Below are positions 22,206-32,579 of a stretch of 64,000 bases of DNA, one piece after another. The notes under the pieces were generated by a model, which worked only from the letters and a program-made list of their open reading frames with translations, was not told the DNA's origin and made no database searches. The stretch comes from Luscinia megarhynchos (taxonomy: Eukaryota > Chordata > Aves > Passeriformes > Turdidae). The stretch spans positions 365,786 through 429,785 of the forward strand of contig CM067572.1 in NCBI GenBank assembly GCA_034336665.1. The letters are read 5' to 3'. Both the position numbers and the translations under genes were made by a program. How positions within the stretch are numbered: position 1 is the first letter of the stretch; each line of letters begins with the position of its first letter.

Positions 22206-24170
22206 TGCGGGAGCACGGGCTGAGCTCCCCCCGGCTCAGCTCAGGGGCTGCTGTGCGGGACCCTCTGTGTCAGCCGAGCCCCGCGGCCCCAGACCCCCGT
22301 CACCCCTCATCCCCCTCTCCCCTCTCCTCTCTCCCCTCTGCCCCGCGGGTTCGGGTTCCCGGTTCGGTTCTGGCCCCTCGGCTCAGTGCAGCCACTGCTG
22401 GATGGAAATCCTGCAAATCTCACTGCCGTGCTCCTAAAGGTTTCCTTTGGTGTGGGGAGAGGCACAAACGGGTTTGAGTTTGTCAAGTTTTATGCTTGAA
22501 CGTTCAGTTCATTGAGTTTTAAATTAAAAAAGAAGTAGGTTCCCATATGCTGTATTTCTGGCTTTTACTTTGTAGAGCAGGAGTGGGAACCCGTCAGGTG
22601 CAAATCCACATCTTGTGGCACTCACAAACGGCCTCGGTTGCTGTTCCCCTCCGGGCTTGTGTTCCTGGTTTGGGTCTGCATGGTTCAGATTTGTGGGTTT
22701 TGTGGAGCAGGAAAGGATTTCTCACTAATAGTATTTTAGTAGGTTTACAGACACCTGGCAGCAGTAGCATTTAATCAGAAACACCAGGGAGAACGAAATA
22801 GGAAATACAGAGGGACTACACAGGTGTCTGAGCTCTGTTAATTTCTTCTGCTTACAAGCTAAAGTTCAGTAATACAGTAAAAATAACAAGTTTTGTTAAC
22901 GTTAATCCACAATAACAAGTCAAAACAGCATCTAGTAATAAATAATTAGTTAAAGATGTGGTACACAGAACCTGTTTGGAAGCACCTTTTTAAAATGGAG
23001 TTAGAAATTCCTGGAAACGGTTAATAAAGTGTATGTATATATTTTGTAACAGCTGCATTTAGGGTGATATCATTAATCCATGTTGCTCTCCTTGCTGCAT
23101 TGGAAACACCCCAGCCCATGTTCCCAGAAACCCTTTCAGCTCCTTTCCAGCTGCTGTAGGCACAGCTGCTTCTCTCAGACACTTTGAAGCAAAAATAAAC
23201 TACAATTCACAAATGCTCCTGGTGAGACTCACCCTCTGTGGCTGCTGTGCTCTGCTCTCCTCTGGGTGTTGTCTGACTGTGTCAGTGAGGGAGGGCTGTG
23301 TTTGGTTTTGTGTGCCTGGAACAGTTACTTATCTTCCCTAGACTTCCTCTTTTTAAAAAAATTCTTTCACTTTTTTAAAAAAAATTTAGCTCCTGACCAC
23401 TCCTTCAGCATTGCTGCTGTCCCAGAGTGGAACACTCGCTGGATTTCTGTCCTTGCTGTTGCATGGCTGCCAGAGCAGAGGTTAACATCAGCACTGTCCT
23501 GTGTTATAACTAATTACCCTGCTGATTAATTACCCTGCTAATGGCCTCGTCCTCCTGTCCTGGGGTCAGGATGTGGAGCAGCAGCAAGGGCTGGCAGTGG
23601 CAGGGGCCCAGGGCTGCAGGGCTTATTTTGAGTTACCTTCAATAAATAAATCCATAGATTCTTTTCAGTGATGAGGAAGTCTTCCCAGTTGGGCTAATTA
23701 GTGGGATTTGTCCCAATATAAAACCCCATGCTGGAGACAAACACTCCTAGGAATATTTTGGGTGTGAAATTTGCATTCCTCACTAAGACCTATTTTTCTC
23801 CCTGAAGAAAACCACTTCACATATTGCTGTTCCTGGCCTGGGACAATTCTTGCTCTTTGTCCAATCATTAATTCAAAATATGAGCTTTAAATATCTTTTC
23901 TCTATTTACTGATTTCTAGACCCTGGAAAGTCACCTTATAATCAAATTTAGCTTTTAATTTGAATTCCCTGTGCCCCACTGCAGCTCCCTGGGTGATGAC
24001 ACCTGGAGGGGAATTTCATTCATTAAATGTGCAATTTATAGATTATGGATTTTGTCTACGTAGATTTTTGGAAAACCTGGTTTTTAAAAGTATTAGGAGT
24101 TTTTATTGGGGGAATGGCTTTAGACTGACAGAGACTAGGTTCACTTTGGGTATGAGGAAGGAATAGTTCC
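22206..24170. other. Unique DNA, AT-rich after 22.45 kb, no gene recognised
   Basis: A short GC-rich shoulder (22.2-22.4 kb) is followed by nearly 1.7 kb of AT-rich DNA. No exon, RNA gene or complete mobile element was recognised. Confidence 0.45.
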
Positions 24171-24171
24171 C

Positions 24172-24312
24172 TGGCAGGGCTGGCACAGCCGTGGCTGCCC
24201 TGGATCCCTGGCAGTGCAAGGCCAGGCTGCACACTGGGGCAGTGGAGGTGTCCCTGCCATCCCTGGGATGACCTTTCAAGGTCCTTCCATCCCAGAGCAG
24301 GGTGGGATTCTC
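24172..24312 (+). mobile_element. CR1 LINE 3'-end fragment
   Basis: It reads like the common avian CR1 tail: GCTGCCCTGGATCCCTGGCA, then CAGTGGAGGTGTCCCTGCC and a CCTTTCAAGGTCCTTCCATC ending. It is diverged and lacks the usual terminal octamer repeat. Identity comes from memory of the family, not from a library search. Confidence 0.6.
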
Positions 24313-24524
24313 TGCAGTGTGGGGCATCCTTGGCAGGGCAGAGCAGCTGGGGGGAAGCAGTTTTGTAAGAGCACAAAAGGGAACATCTAAATGCAGCCAA
24401 AGTGAGTTTCACTCTGGAACAGAGAGAAAATATCTTGCACTGGGGTGAGTCAACTCTGCAGTTACACAACCCTGAATTGTGCCCCAATCCCACAGCACAC
24501 AGTGTGGGATCTCTGAGGGACATC

Positions 24525-24815
24525 CTGCAGTGCCAGTCGATTGTGTGGGTGCAGTAACTCTGCAGATTTTCCTGCAGTGTGCTCATTCTGTACATTTTGC
24601 AGTGCCAGTCGATTGGGTGGGTGCAGTAACTGCAGGAATTTCCTGCAGTGTGCTCATTCTGCACACCCTGCAGTGCCAGTCGATTGTGTGGGTGCAGTAA
24701 CTGCAGGAGTTTCCTGCAGTGTGCTCATTCTGCACACCCTGCAGTGCCAGTCGATTGTGTGGGTGCAGTAACTCTGCAGATTTTCCTGCAGTGTGCTCAT
24801 TCTGCACACCTGGCA
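24525..24815. repeat. Minisatellite, 71-bp unit, 4 copies
   Basis: The unit contains TGCAGTGCCAGTCGATTGTG, TGGGTGCAGTAACTGCAGGA and TTTCCTGCAGTGTGCTCATT. Copies 1 and 4 share TCTGCAGATTTT where copies 2 and 3 have GCAGGAATTT or GCAGGAGTTT. Confidence 0.94.
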
Positions 24816-25033
24816 GGGTGCACCCCTGGCTGTTTGGGAGCTGTAAGGCTGAGTGTGGTTTCAGGCACTCACAGCACCTCGTTTTGCCCCGTGCCAGGTG
24901 AGGTAAGGGAGGAATCTCCTGGCTCTGGGATGTGAAACCAGCACAGGCTCGGTGCCTCATTGTGGTTAAGCTGTTCACAGGGACTCGGTGAACCAACAGG
25001 GTGTTTTTACACCACCAGGCTTTTCTGTTTCAG

Positions 25034-25100
25034 TGCCCACAGCTCATTTTTATAGGAATCCACCACAACCACATATCCCAGCTGGATTAATCCCTTACCT
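25034..25100 (+). other. Exon-like segment, unassigned
   Basis: A good 3' splice site (CTTTTCTGTTTCAG ending at 25033) is followed by 67 bases open in a frame reading PTAHFYRNPPQPHIPAGLIP and then GTCAGG as a weak donor. The peptide is rich in Pro and His. It could be an exon of an overlapping plus-strand gene such as MED12L, or chance. I do not recognise the peptide. Confidence 0.2.
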
Positions 25101-25139
25101 GTCAGGCTGCAGTTTCACTGGCAGGAGATTCAGTTTTCT

Positions 25140-27855
25140 TCAGTCCTTGAGCTTGTCTAGCTGTTCTAGCTGAGGGGGATTTTGCACAAAGGAGATGTCA
25201 GTTGGTGCATAACACCCATTTTTAACAAGATTTCCTCTTCTTGCCACAGAAAAATTATTTCCTGGAATTTGTTCTTGTTGTGATCACCCCCTCTTGGCTG
25301 CTGCTCTCAAATATTGATAGGAAACAGGGTCTCCGAGGAGTTTTCTGTGCTTTGCCACAAATCCCAGGTGTCTGCCACGGTGGGAGTTGCAGAAGCATCA
25401 CTCTCAGCAGCTCTCCACACATGGGGAGTGCTGTTTCCAAACCTTTGGATTGGCAAAGTTCAGCTCGTTGGCACCTGCGTTAGAAATTCAAAATTTTTGA
25501 TTTGCTGAAGAAAGCATCAGATAAACGGGAGCTGTTGCAGTTCTGTGCTGAGGAGGCAGCTCCAGTTTTAGCAGAGCATTCTGGCATGGCTGGAGGCTCA
25601 TGAGGCCTTGGTGCCATCTCTTCACTGTGTTACTGCTGGAGTCAGTGAGTGTGGAAGTGGCCACAAACTGCTTAAAAAATCAGTGATTGTGATCATCTGC
25701 TTATGAGGTGAGTTTCTGAACATGATGTGTTAAAGTATGAAATTTATTTATTTTCTTCACGCCTGTAAAGTGCTGACTTCAATGTTAATATTATCAGCAA
25801 TTAACATTTGTAATGTAAATTCTCCCCCAGAACTTAGACCAGTGGACTCTGTGACTGTCGTGGTTGGAGCTGCTCCTTATGATCAAACTGCATGAAGGAG
25901 CCTGTGAGTATTGGTCTCCAGACTTTCTGATTTAAATATTGAATGCAGAAAAGTGTGTTAAATGTTGCCACAGTGCAGGAGCAAGCCTGCCATGGGCGTG
26001 CTGTGTTTCACTGTGGGCTCTGGAACCAGCAGAGTGTTGGACAAGGTGGCCAAGGAGCAGCAGGGGTGTTTCAGCCACCCCTGAGCTCGACACAACTCCT
26101 CTAACTCTGGCACAGCCTCTTCAGTCCCAGCTCTCAGGAAATGCTGACATGAGGAACACAAGACAGAATGGTAACAAGACACTCCTAAGGTATTTTTGTG
26201 GCACCTTTTTAATTCTTTTAGCCAACATGATGCTTAATTGAGTGTAGATTGCCTGACTGTGGAGCACTTGAACCAGGAATGCACAGAAATAGTCACCTGA
26301 AGGTTCCTTCTATTTACTTTGATTAACAATAAATGGAGGTGCTATTCTTGAATTTCTGCACGTGAGAAATGGTGACTGCTCAGTCCTCACTGTGACTCCA
26401 AAGGCATTTCATCACTGCTTTGCTCGAGTCTTGTCGCAGTTCAATGTGACCTGGGGGATCTGAGCTCCTGCAGCTGGGCTGGCTGGGCTCTGCCTTCCTG
26501 CAGAATGGGCTTGAATGCCCCTGCCAAAATTTAACTGAGTAAGACAGAGCCAGACGTGGATGCAGCAGAGCCACTGAGGGGAAAAAGCTCAGACAAAACA
26601 AGGAAGGGGCTGAGGATGGGAAGTATCAAAATAACTTGCCTATGAAGTGCTGTGTCTGCTGCTCCTGCAGCGTGTCCCTGCTGAGGCAGCACCTTCCCTT
26701 CCCTTCCCTGGCACTCACTTTGGGCTCAGGATGGGCAGGGAAGGGCTCCTGCACAATCAGGTTCCTCAGGTAGGGCAGGCACAGAGCCCTGAGCACCCTC
26801 CCCAGCTGGGGGTGTGCCAGCAGTTTGGTGTGATGGTGCAAACCCAGGGAAGTCACAGTGCTGTGCCAAAGGAGCAGCCAGGAGGGGAAAATGGGGAGCT
26901 CTTGTTCCTCCTTTGAGTCTGAATGCATCTTTTCTCCCAAATTTTCTCCTAAATTTAAATATAATGAACTGGAGTCTGATTTCAGTCCTTTCTAGGACAA
27001 ACAATAAAGGTGTTAGTCCTGACTGCATGTCTTCCTAATCCCTTTCTTGATCCTGGGAGGTTTTTATAGGTTTGAAACTGTCCTCCTTTAGGAAAGCCCA
27101 TCACCCTCTCCTGGCACAGATTTAGAGTTTTGCATGCTGTACAAAGCAGTTTCCTGGTCCCAGGCTGGCCCCTGCCTGCAGCTCTCCTTTGGTCTCTGGG
27201 GCTTCCTCACAGCCTCTGCTCAGAATTCCAGCTGCAGCCTCCAGCAGCCCTCAGCCTGAGCACACCCAGTGCCCAGAGCAGGGGCTCTGTCCTGCCCCTG
27301 GCTTCAGTTCCCAGCAGCTTTTGTGGCACTGCCACCACTGTCATTTCCACATTGCCCTCAGCTCAGCTCCAGCCTGGGACACAGCTCACAGCCCAGGGAA
27401 ATCCATTCCTGCTTTCTGCCAGGCTTTTCCTGGCTTTTCCTGTCATTTTCTGGGCTGTCCCCTGGTTTGCAGCTGGCCCAGGTTCCCTCAGTTTCTGGGC
27501 ATTCCTCATCTGGAGTCCCCACCAGATCCTGTTGGGAGCCTGCACCCAGTGCAGGAGATTTATTGACCAACCAGTGGTGAAATAGTGTTCCAAGCAGCAT
27601 TGCTAAGAAATGCATCACAGAGTTGACTGGGTTTGTTTTCTGCAGCAGGAAGATGCAGTCACACAAATGACAGCACATCATCAGCTCTACAAATTAACTT
27701 CTCCCCATCAGTTTTCTTAGTCTGTTCTAAGCCTCAAATAGAAAGGATAAAGAGATCAATAATCTTTTCTTACAGCTAAAAGGCCACAAGTACTTAGAGG
27801 GAGAACATTACAGGAAGAAAATCCAATGTTTTTTCTTAGATCCTCAGTAGCTGGA
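25140..27855. other. Unique DNA, no gene recognised
   Basis: About 2.7 kb of moderate-GC DNA between P2RY12 and IGSF10. No array, RNA gene or convincing exon. Confidence 0.4.
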
Positions 27856-27857
27856 GA

Positions 27858-27943
27858 GGATGGATGGATGGATGGATGGATGGATGGATGGATGGATGGA
27901 TGGATGGATGGATGGATGGATGGATGGATGGATGGATGGATGG
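27858..27943. repeat. Microsatellite (GGAT)n, 21.5 copies
   Basis: Eighty-six bases of perfect GGAT tetranucleotide, likely length-polymorphic. Confidence 0.98.
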
Positions 27944-28656
27944 CATTTTCAGCATTTCATTTGGATGCTTTCTGTGCTCATCTTTTCCTCCTGTCATTCC
28001 TAGTGTCTGGGAAGGCCTCTTGGAAAGAGAGCAGAGACTGAAATATTCCTAGTGATAGCAAGGAGGAATAGAAGAAAATAAAAAGACGGGAATGTGGGCA
28101 TGGGAAGAGATTTCTAGGATTTTCTTCATGTTTGATTAAAATTGGGAGCCCTGCAAGACAGTGACTTTTATTTGTGTTTGGGACACTAAACTTGTATTAT
28201 GTGCTTTTTATAATGCATTTAAAGAAGAGATGGAAAGAAATTTAAGTTCTTCAAACAAGAGAGAACCCCAAAAAACCTTGCAGAGCCACTTGCTTAAATT
28301 TAGTAAAAGCACAAGGAAATGATTCATGCAGAAAGTGGATGTTTTCTAATAGTGAAAGCAGCTGCTGCTGTGTGCTGTGCCCGTCCCTGTCTGGCTGAGG
28401 GTGCTGGCTCCCCAGGGCAGAGCAGCTCTGGACACCAGCAGGGCTGGCACACAGGTGCAGCTTGTGGAGGGGAAACATCCCCACTGCTTTTTCTGACTCA
28501 AACAGAGATGTGCAAGTGCACTGTTCACCTTCCTCACATCCTTGCTGGGAAGGAAATGGAAAAATCTTATGAATATGAGTGCCTAGTGGAAAGTTCTGAA
28601 ACAACAGGTGAAATAGAAATGTTAGCAATTTTTGACTTTGAGGCTGAAAACAGCAT

Positions 28657-29075
28657 GTGAAGGTTTAGGGCCTTTCCTTTGTTTGGATGATGCCAAATGC
28701 CACAAATACCAAAAAACCAACAGACATCCTGTCCCAAGCCTGGCAGGAAAGGTCTGAAGATAAGGGTTACAGATAAGAAAGTGATTCCTATAGGTTGCAT
28801 GCAAATATTAGGAAATTAGTATATTGTTGGTATATATAGTATAGTATAGTATATATTGTTGGTTAATGGAAATTAGAATATTCATCATAGAAGAATACTT
28901 ATTGTATTGTGAATGGGAAATCTCTCTCTTATATTCTCTCTTATCCTCTATTCTCTCTTACCCTCTGTACTCCCCATGCTCTGCTCTCTCTTACACCCAC
29001 ACCCTAATAATAATAAACCACAAACTTCAAGACCAGAATACAGAGAGCTCCTGACTCTGTCCTGATGAAAAACCC
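28657..29075 (+). mobile_element. Candidate solo LTR of an avian endogenous retrovirus
   Basis: It runs from TGTGAAGGTTTAGG to about ACCCCACA. It has a TATA-rich patch (28,830-28,855), a pyrimidine tract of CTCTCTTA copies (28,920-28,995) and AATAATAATAAACC as a likely poly(A) signal at about 29,007, followed by an R/U5-like stretch. The order U3-TATA-poly(A)-U5 fits an LTR. No target-site duplication or internal retroviral genes are visible. Confidence 0.4.
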
Positions 29076-29261
29076 CACACGTCCTGACTTCCCTTGGATT
29101 CCAAACCAGGGCTGCAGGTGCCACCAAACAAGAGGTGTCCCTTGGGGTTTATTTGAAGGCCATAAAAACCCTGTCCCTCTGTCTGGGCACGGTTTGGGAT
29201 TGTTGGTGTGCACAGGGAAGGGATCAGATGTGAGGAGCAGCAGCAGCTGCAGTACCACACA

Positions 29262-29322
29262 CACCCCAAACCCAAACCTAACCCCAAACCAAACCCTAAC
29301 CCCAAACCCAACCCCAACCCCA
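29262..29322. repeat. Degenerate CCCAAA/CCCTAA tract
   Basis: About 60 bases of CCCAAACCC, CCTAACCCC and CCCAACCCC steps. It resembles both telomere-like DNA and the reverse complement of the 62.6-63.5 kb array. Confidence 0.75.
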
Positions 29323-29974
29323 GAGCTGCTGCCCCGAGCCCTGGGCCCTTCCCTGGAGGAGGAGGAGGAGGAAGAGCCAGCTCAGCTCGCTGTCTCAGGA
29401 ACAGGGAGCAGGCTGGGAGAGCTCAGAGCAGGACAGTGTGCCATGGATGGAGAGAAGAAGGCAAAGGCAGGAATCTCCAGGCTGGGGTGAGTGTTGCCCA
29501 CACAGACCCAGAACCCCTCCCAGAGCTCCTGGGCTGCCTGCAGAAGGTTCTGCAGCTGCAGCAGTGAGCCCAGGTGAAGGGAGGGATGGGGATGGAGGGG
29601 AGATTCAAATTGAGGTGATTTTTATTCAAAAATGCTTTTGTGGCAATAAGAAAGTGATGCCAAGCTGGAGTGATTCCACACCCAGTCTGTGTGCACTGGC
29701 CTGACAGTGCTGAGCAAATCTCCCTCCCTCATTCCAAACTGAGCTGTTCTGTGCCATCCCACAGCTCTGCAGAAAAGACTGTGGCAACCACAGCTGTGCT
29801 ATTGAGAGAACTTCACTACTTGTTACACCACTGAATATTTATTTTAAAAACATACTGAATATTAAAACACATTGAGAAGGTAATCTGCATCCCAAAAAAC
29901 CTGGTCCTGGGTTCCCAGGCGACCCTGCCCTCTCTGATCCCTGCTTGTGACAGTCATTCCTGGTGGGCATCAAA

Positions 29975-30052
29975 TTGGGACTGAGTGTGAGGATTGGGAT
30001 TGGGTGTGGGATTGGGATTGGGTGTGGGGGTTGGGATTGGGTGTGGGGGTTG
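29975..30052. repeat. Short GGGATTGGGTGT repeat
   Basis: About five imperfect copies of TGGGATTGGGTGTGGGGGT, in the presumed 3' UTR or downstream region of IGSF10. Confidence 0.8.
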
Positions 30053-30289
30053 AATGATGGCAGCTGTGTCCATACAGGAGCTCTCTGGGCACATTTCCAG
30101 GCAGTTGCCATGTTTGATAGTCAATGTTTGTTGTCACTTTGTAGAGCACAAGTGCCTTAATTCTGCTCTCATTTAAATCCCCTGAACACAGAGAGAGCCA
30201 AGCTGGCCAACAGTGCCAGAGCTGATTTCCCTTTGCTGTCTCCTTTGCCCAGTCCTGCAGACAGTGCTGTGGGTGTGCTCAGGCACTGG

Positions 30290-30660
30290 TGCTCTGGCCA
30301 AAGCTGCGGGGCTGATCCAGTTTGCCCAGAGCTGCAGGGCTGAGCCCAGTTTGCCCAAAGCTGCAGGGCTGACCCAGTTTGCCCAGAGCTGCGGGGCTGA
30401 GCCCAGCCCAGCTGCGGGGCTGACCCAGCTTACCCAGAGCTGCGGGGCTGAGCCCAGCCCGGCTGCAGGACTGACCCAGTTTGCCCAGAGCTGCGGGGCT
30501 GAGCCCAGCCCGGCTGCAGGACTGACCCAGTTTGCCCAGAGCTGCGGGGCTGAGCCCAGCCCGGCTGCGGGGCTGAGCCCAGTTTGCCCAGAGCTGCAGG
30601 GCTGATCCAGCTTGCCCAGAGCTGCGGGGCTGAGCCCAGCCCGGCTGCGGGGCTGCCCCG
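30290..30660. repeat. Minisatellite just 3' of the IGSF10 stop, about 51-bp unit
   Basis: About seven copies of modules GAGCTGCGGGGCTGAGCCCA, GCCCGGCTGCAGGACTGACC and CAGTTTGCCC. It ends about 25 bases from the IGSF10 stop codon, so it is probably transcribed in the 3' UTR. Confidence 0.92.
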
Positions 30661-30685
30661 GGGCCGCGCTCCCCGCAGCTCTGCC

Positions 30686-32579
30686 TCAGAGGACGTGCAG
30701 GCGGGTCAGGGCGCTGTCGGAGCCCAGGCTGTTGCTGGCCGTGCACCTGTACAGCCCGGGCCCGGGGCTCTGCAGCAGCAGCGTGCCCGTGGGGAGCAGC
30801 TGCGCCCCCGAGCCCCGGCCCGGGCGGGCCGCGGGGAGCACGGAGCCGTCGGGCAGCTCCCAGGTGATGGCGGGTTTGGGGGCGCCCAGCGCCACGCAGC
30901 GCAGCTGCACCGCGGCCCCGGGCGGGCTGTGCAGGGCCGGGGGGGCTCTGCCCACGATGCGGGGGGCGTGGGCTGCGACCACCACGGCGATGCTGGCCGA
31001 GGCGTGCCCCGCGGCGTTGCTGGCCCGGCACAGGTAGGTGCCCGCGTCCCGGGCGGAGGCCGCCCGGATCAGCAGGGTCCCGTTGTCCAGCAGCAGGAGC
31101 CTCCCGCTGGCCTGCGGCCGCTCCAGCACGGCGCCCCCCGGCAGCGCCCACGCCACGCGGGGCCGGGGGCTGCCCTGGGCGCGGCAGGGCAGCGACAGGG
31201 GCTCCCCGCTGGCCGCCCTCAGCAGCCCCGCGGGGCTCACGATGCTGGGCTTCTGGGCCAGCTCCAGCAGCAGCAGCTTCTCGATGTAGCCCAGCGGGTT
31301 GCGGGCGGCGCAGCGGTAGCGCCCGGCGTGGCGGCTCCCGGCGCTGCGGAGGGTCAGGGTCCCGTCGCTCCCGGTGACCAGCTGGGCTGTGCTGGTGCTG
31401 CTGGAGAGCCAGGTGCCGTTGGGCAGCATCCAGCTGATCTCAGGGGGAGGGTTTCCGTCCACAGAGCAGTTCAGTGTGATGGCTTTCCCAGGTGTGGCTA
31501 TTATCTTTTCGTTGAAAGGGTTTCTGAATATTGGTCTCCGTAGCATTTCTGTGACCTCCAGCTGCACCACCAGCACAGTCTCCCCGCCAGCGTTTCGTGC
31601 CACACAGATGAAATCTGCCGTGTCTGAGGGCCTGACGTTGCGGATCTCCAGCGTCCCGTTCTCGTGCACCGCAATCCTGCTGCCGTAGTACGGGGCTGTC
31701 AGGAGAATGTTGTCAGGCATGATCCACGTAACCTGAGGAGGAGGAGTCCCTTCTGCCCGGCAGTCGATGTGCTTCTTGGAGTGCCTCACTGCCGTCACCC
31801 TCATGATGGTTTTGTTCCTGGGCACGCCGTTGATGGTGGGGGGTTTGGCTGCCACCTGCAGCCTGTACAGCTTGGTGTCGTCCCCGCCCGGGTTCCTGGC
31901 CACGCACAGGTACTGCCCAGCGTCCGGCAGCCCGGCCCGGCCGATGGCCAGCGAGCCATTGGCGTGCAGGGAGCGCCTGCCTGTGGACGAGGAGATCACC
32001 TCACCGGAGGGCAGCAGCCACAATATCTGCGCCCGGGGCTCTGCAGCAGCCTCGCAGTCCAGCAGGGCCGTGTCTCCAGCTGCCACCGCCACCTCTGTCT
32101 TGTGCTTGTGCTTTATTCGAGGGGCTGCCACGACCACCGTGACGTGGACCTTCATCTCGTCCCTCCCCAGCGTGTTTTGGGCGTAGCAGGTGTAGTCTCC
32201 CCCCTCTGCCACCCCGGCGCTGCTGAGGTGCAGAGTGCCGTTGTGGAAGAGGACGAACCTGCCAGCCCCGTGCCCGCTGTCGTCGGCCACCATGGCGCTG
32301 TTCACCAGCGTCCCGTCCGGCAGCCCCCAGGAGATCTCCGGCGTGGGCGACCCCGAGGCCTTGCAGTCCACTCTGAAATCCTTCCCGTACGGCACCAGCT
32401 TCTTGAACTGCTGCTTGTGGTCGATCTTGGCTGGTTTCATCGTGATGCTGACTTTCATCAGGATCAGATCATCTCCAATCCTGTTTCTGGCCACGCACAG
32501 GTAATCACCTGCATCCTTTTCTGTAACTGCCTCGATAGCCAAGGATCCATTGGGGTAGACGTGGATCCGACTTCCCATC
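30686..32579 (-). CDS. IGSF10: IGSF10 coding exon 6: Ig6 second half to Ig12 and stop
   Basis: 1894 nt. Acceptor CCCCACAACAG. It starts MGSRIHVYPNG and encodes the end of Ig6 and Ig7-Ig12, each with paired Cys and the central Trp. It ends LTRLHVL then stop. The last Ig domains are GC-rich and more diverged from human than Ig7-Ig9. Confidence 0.95.

Noticed and set aside
24525..24815. CRISPR-like regular repeats
   Set aside because: The 71-bp units are directly tandem with no unique spacers, and this is vertebrate DNA.
27826..28052. 71- and 62-codon ORFs (MDGWMDGW)
   Set aside because: Translation of the GGAT microsatellite.
29262..29322. Interstitial telomere (CCCTAA)n
   Set aside because: Only one or two CCTAACCC steps; most are CCCAAA or CCCAAC, closer to the 63-kb array.
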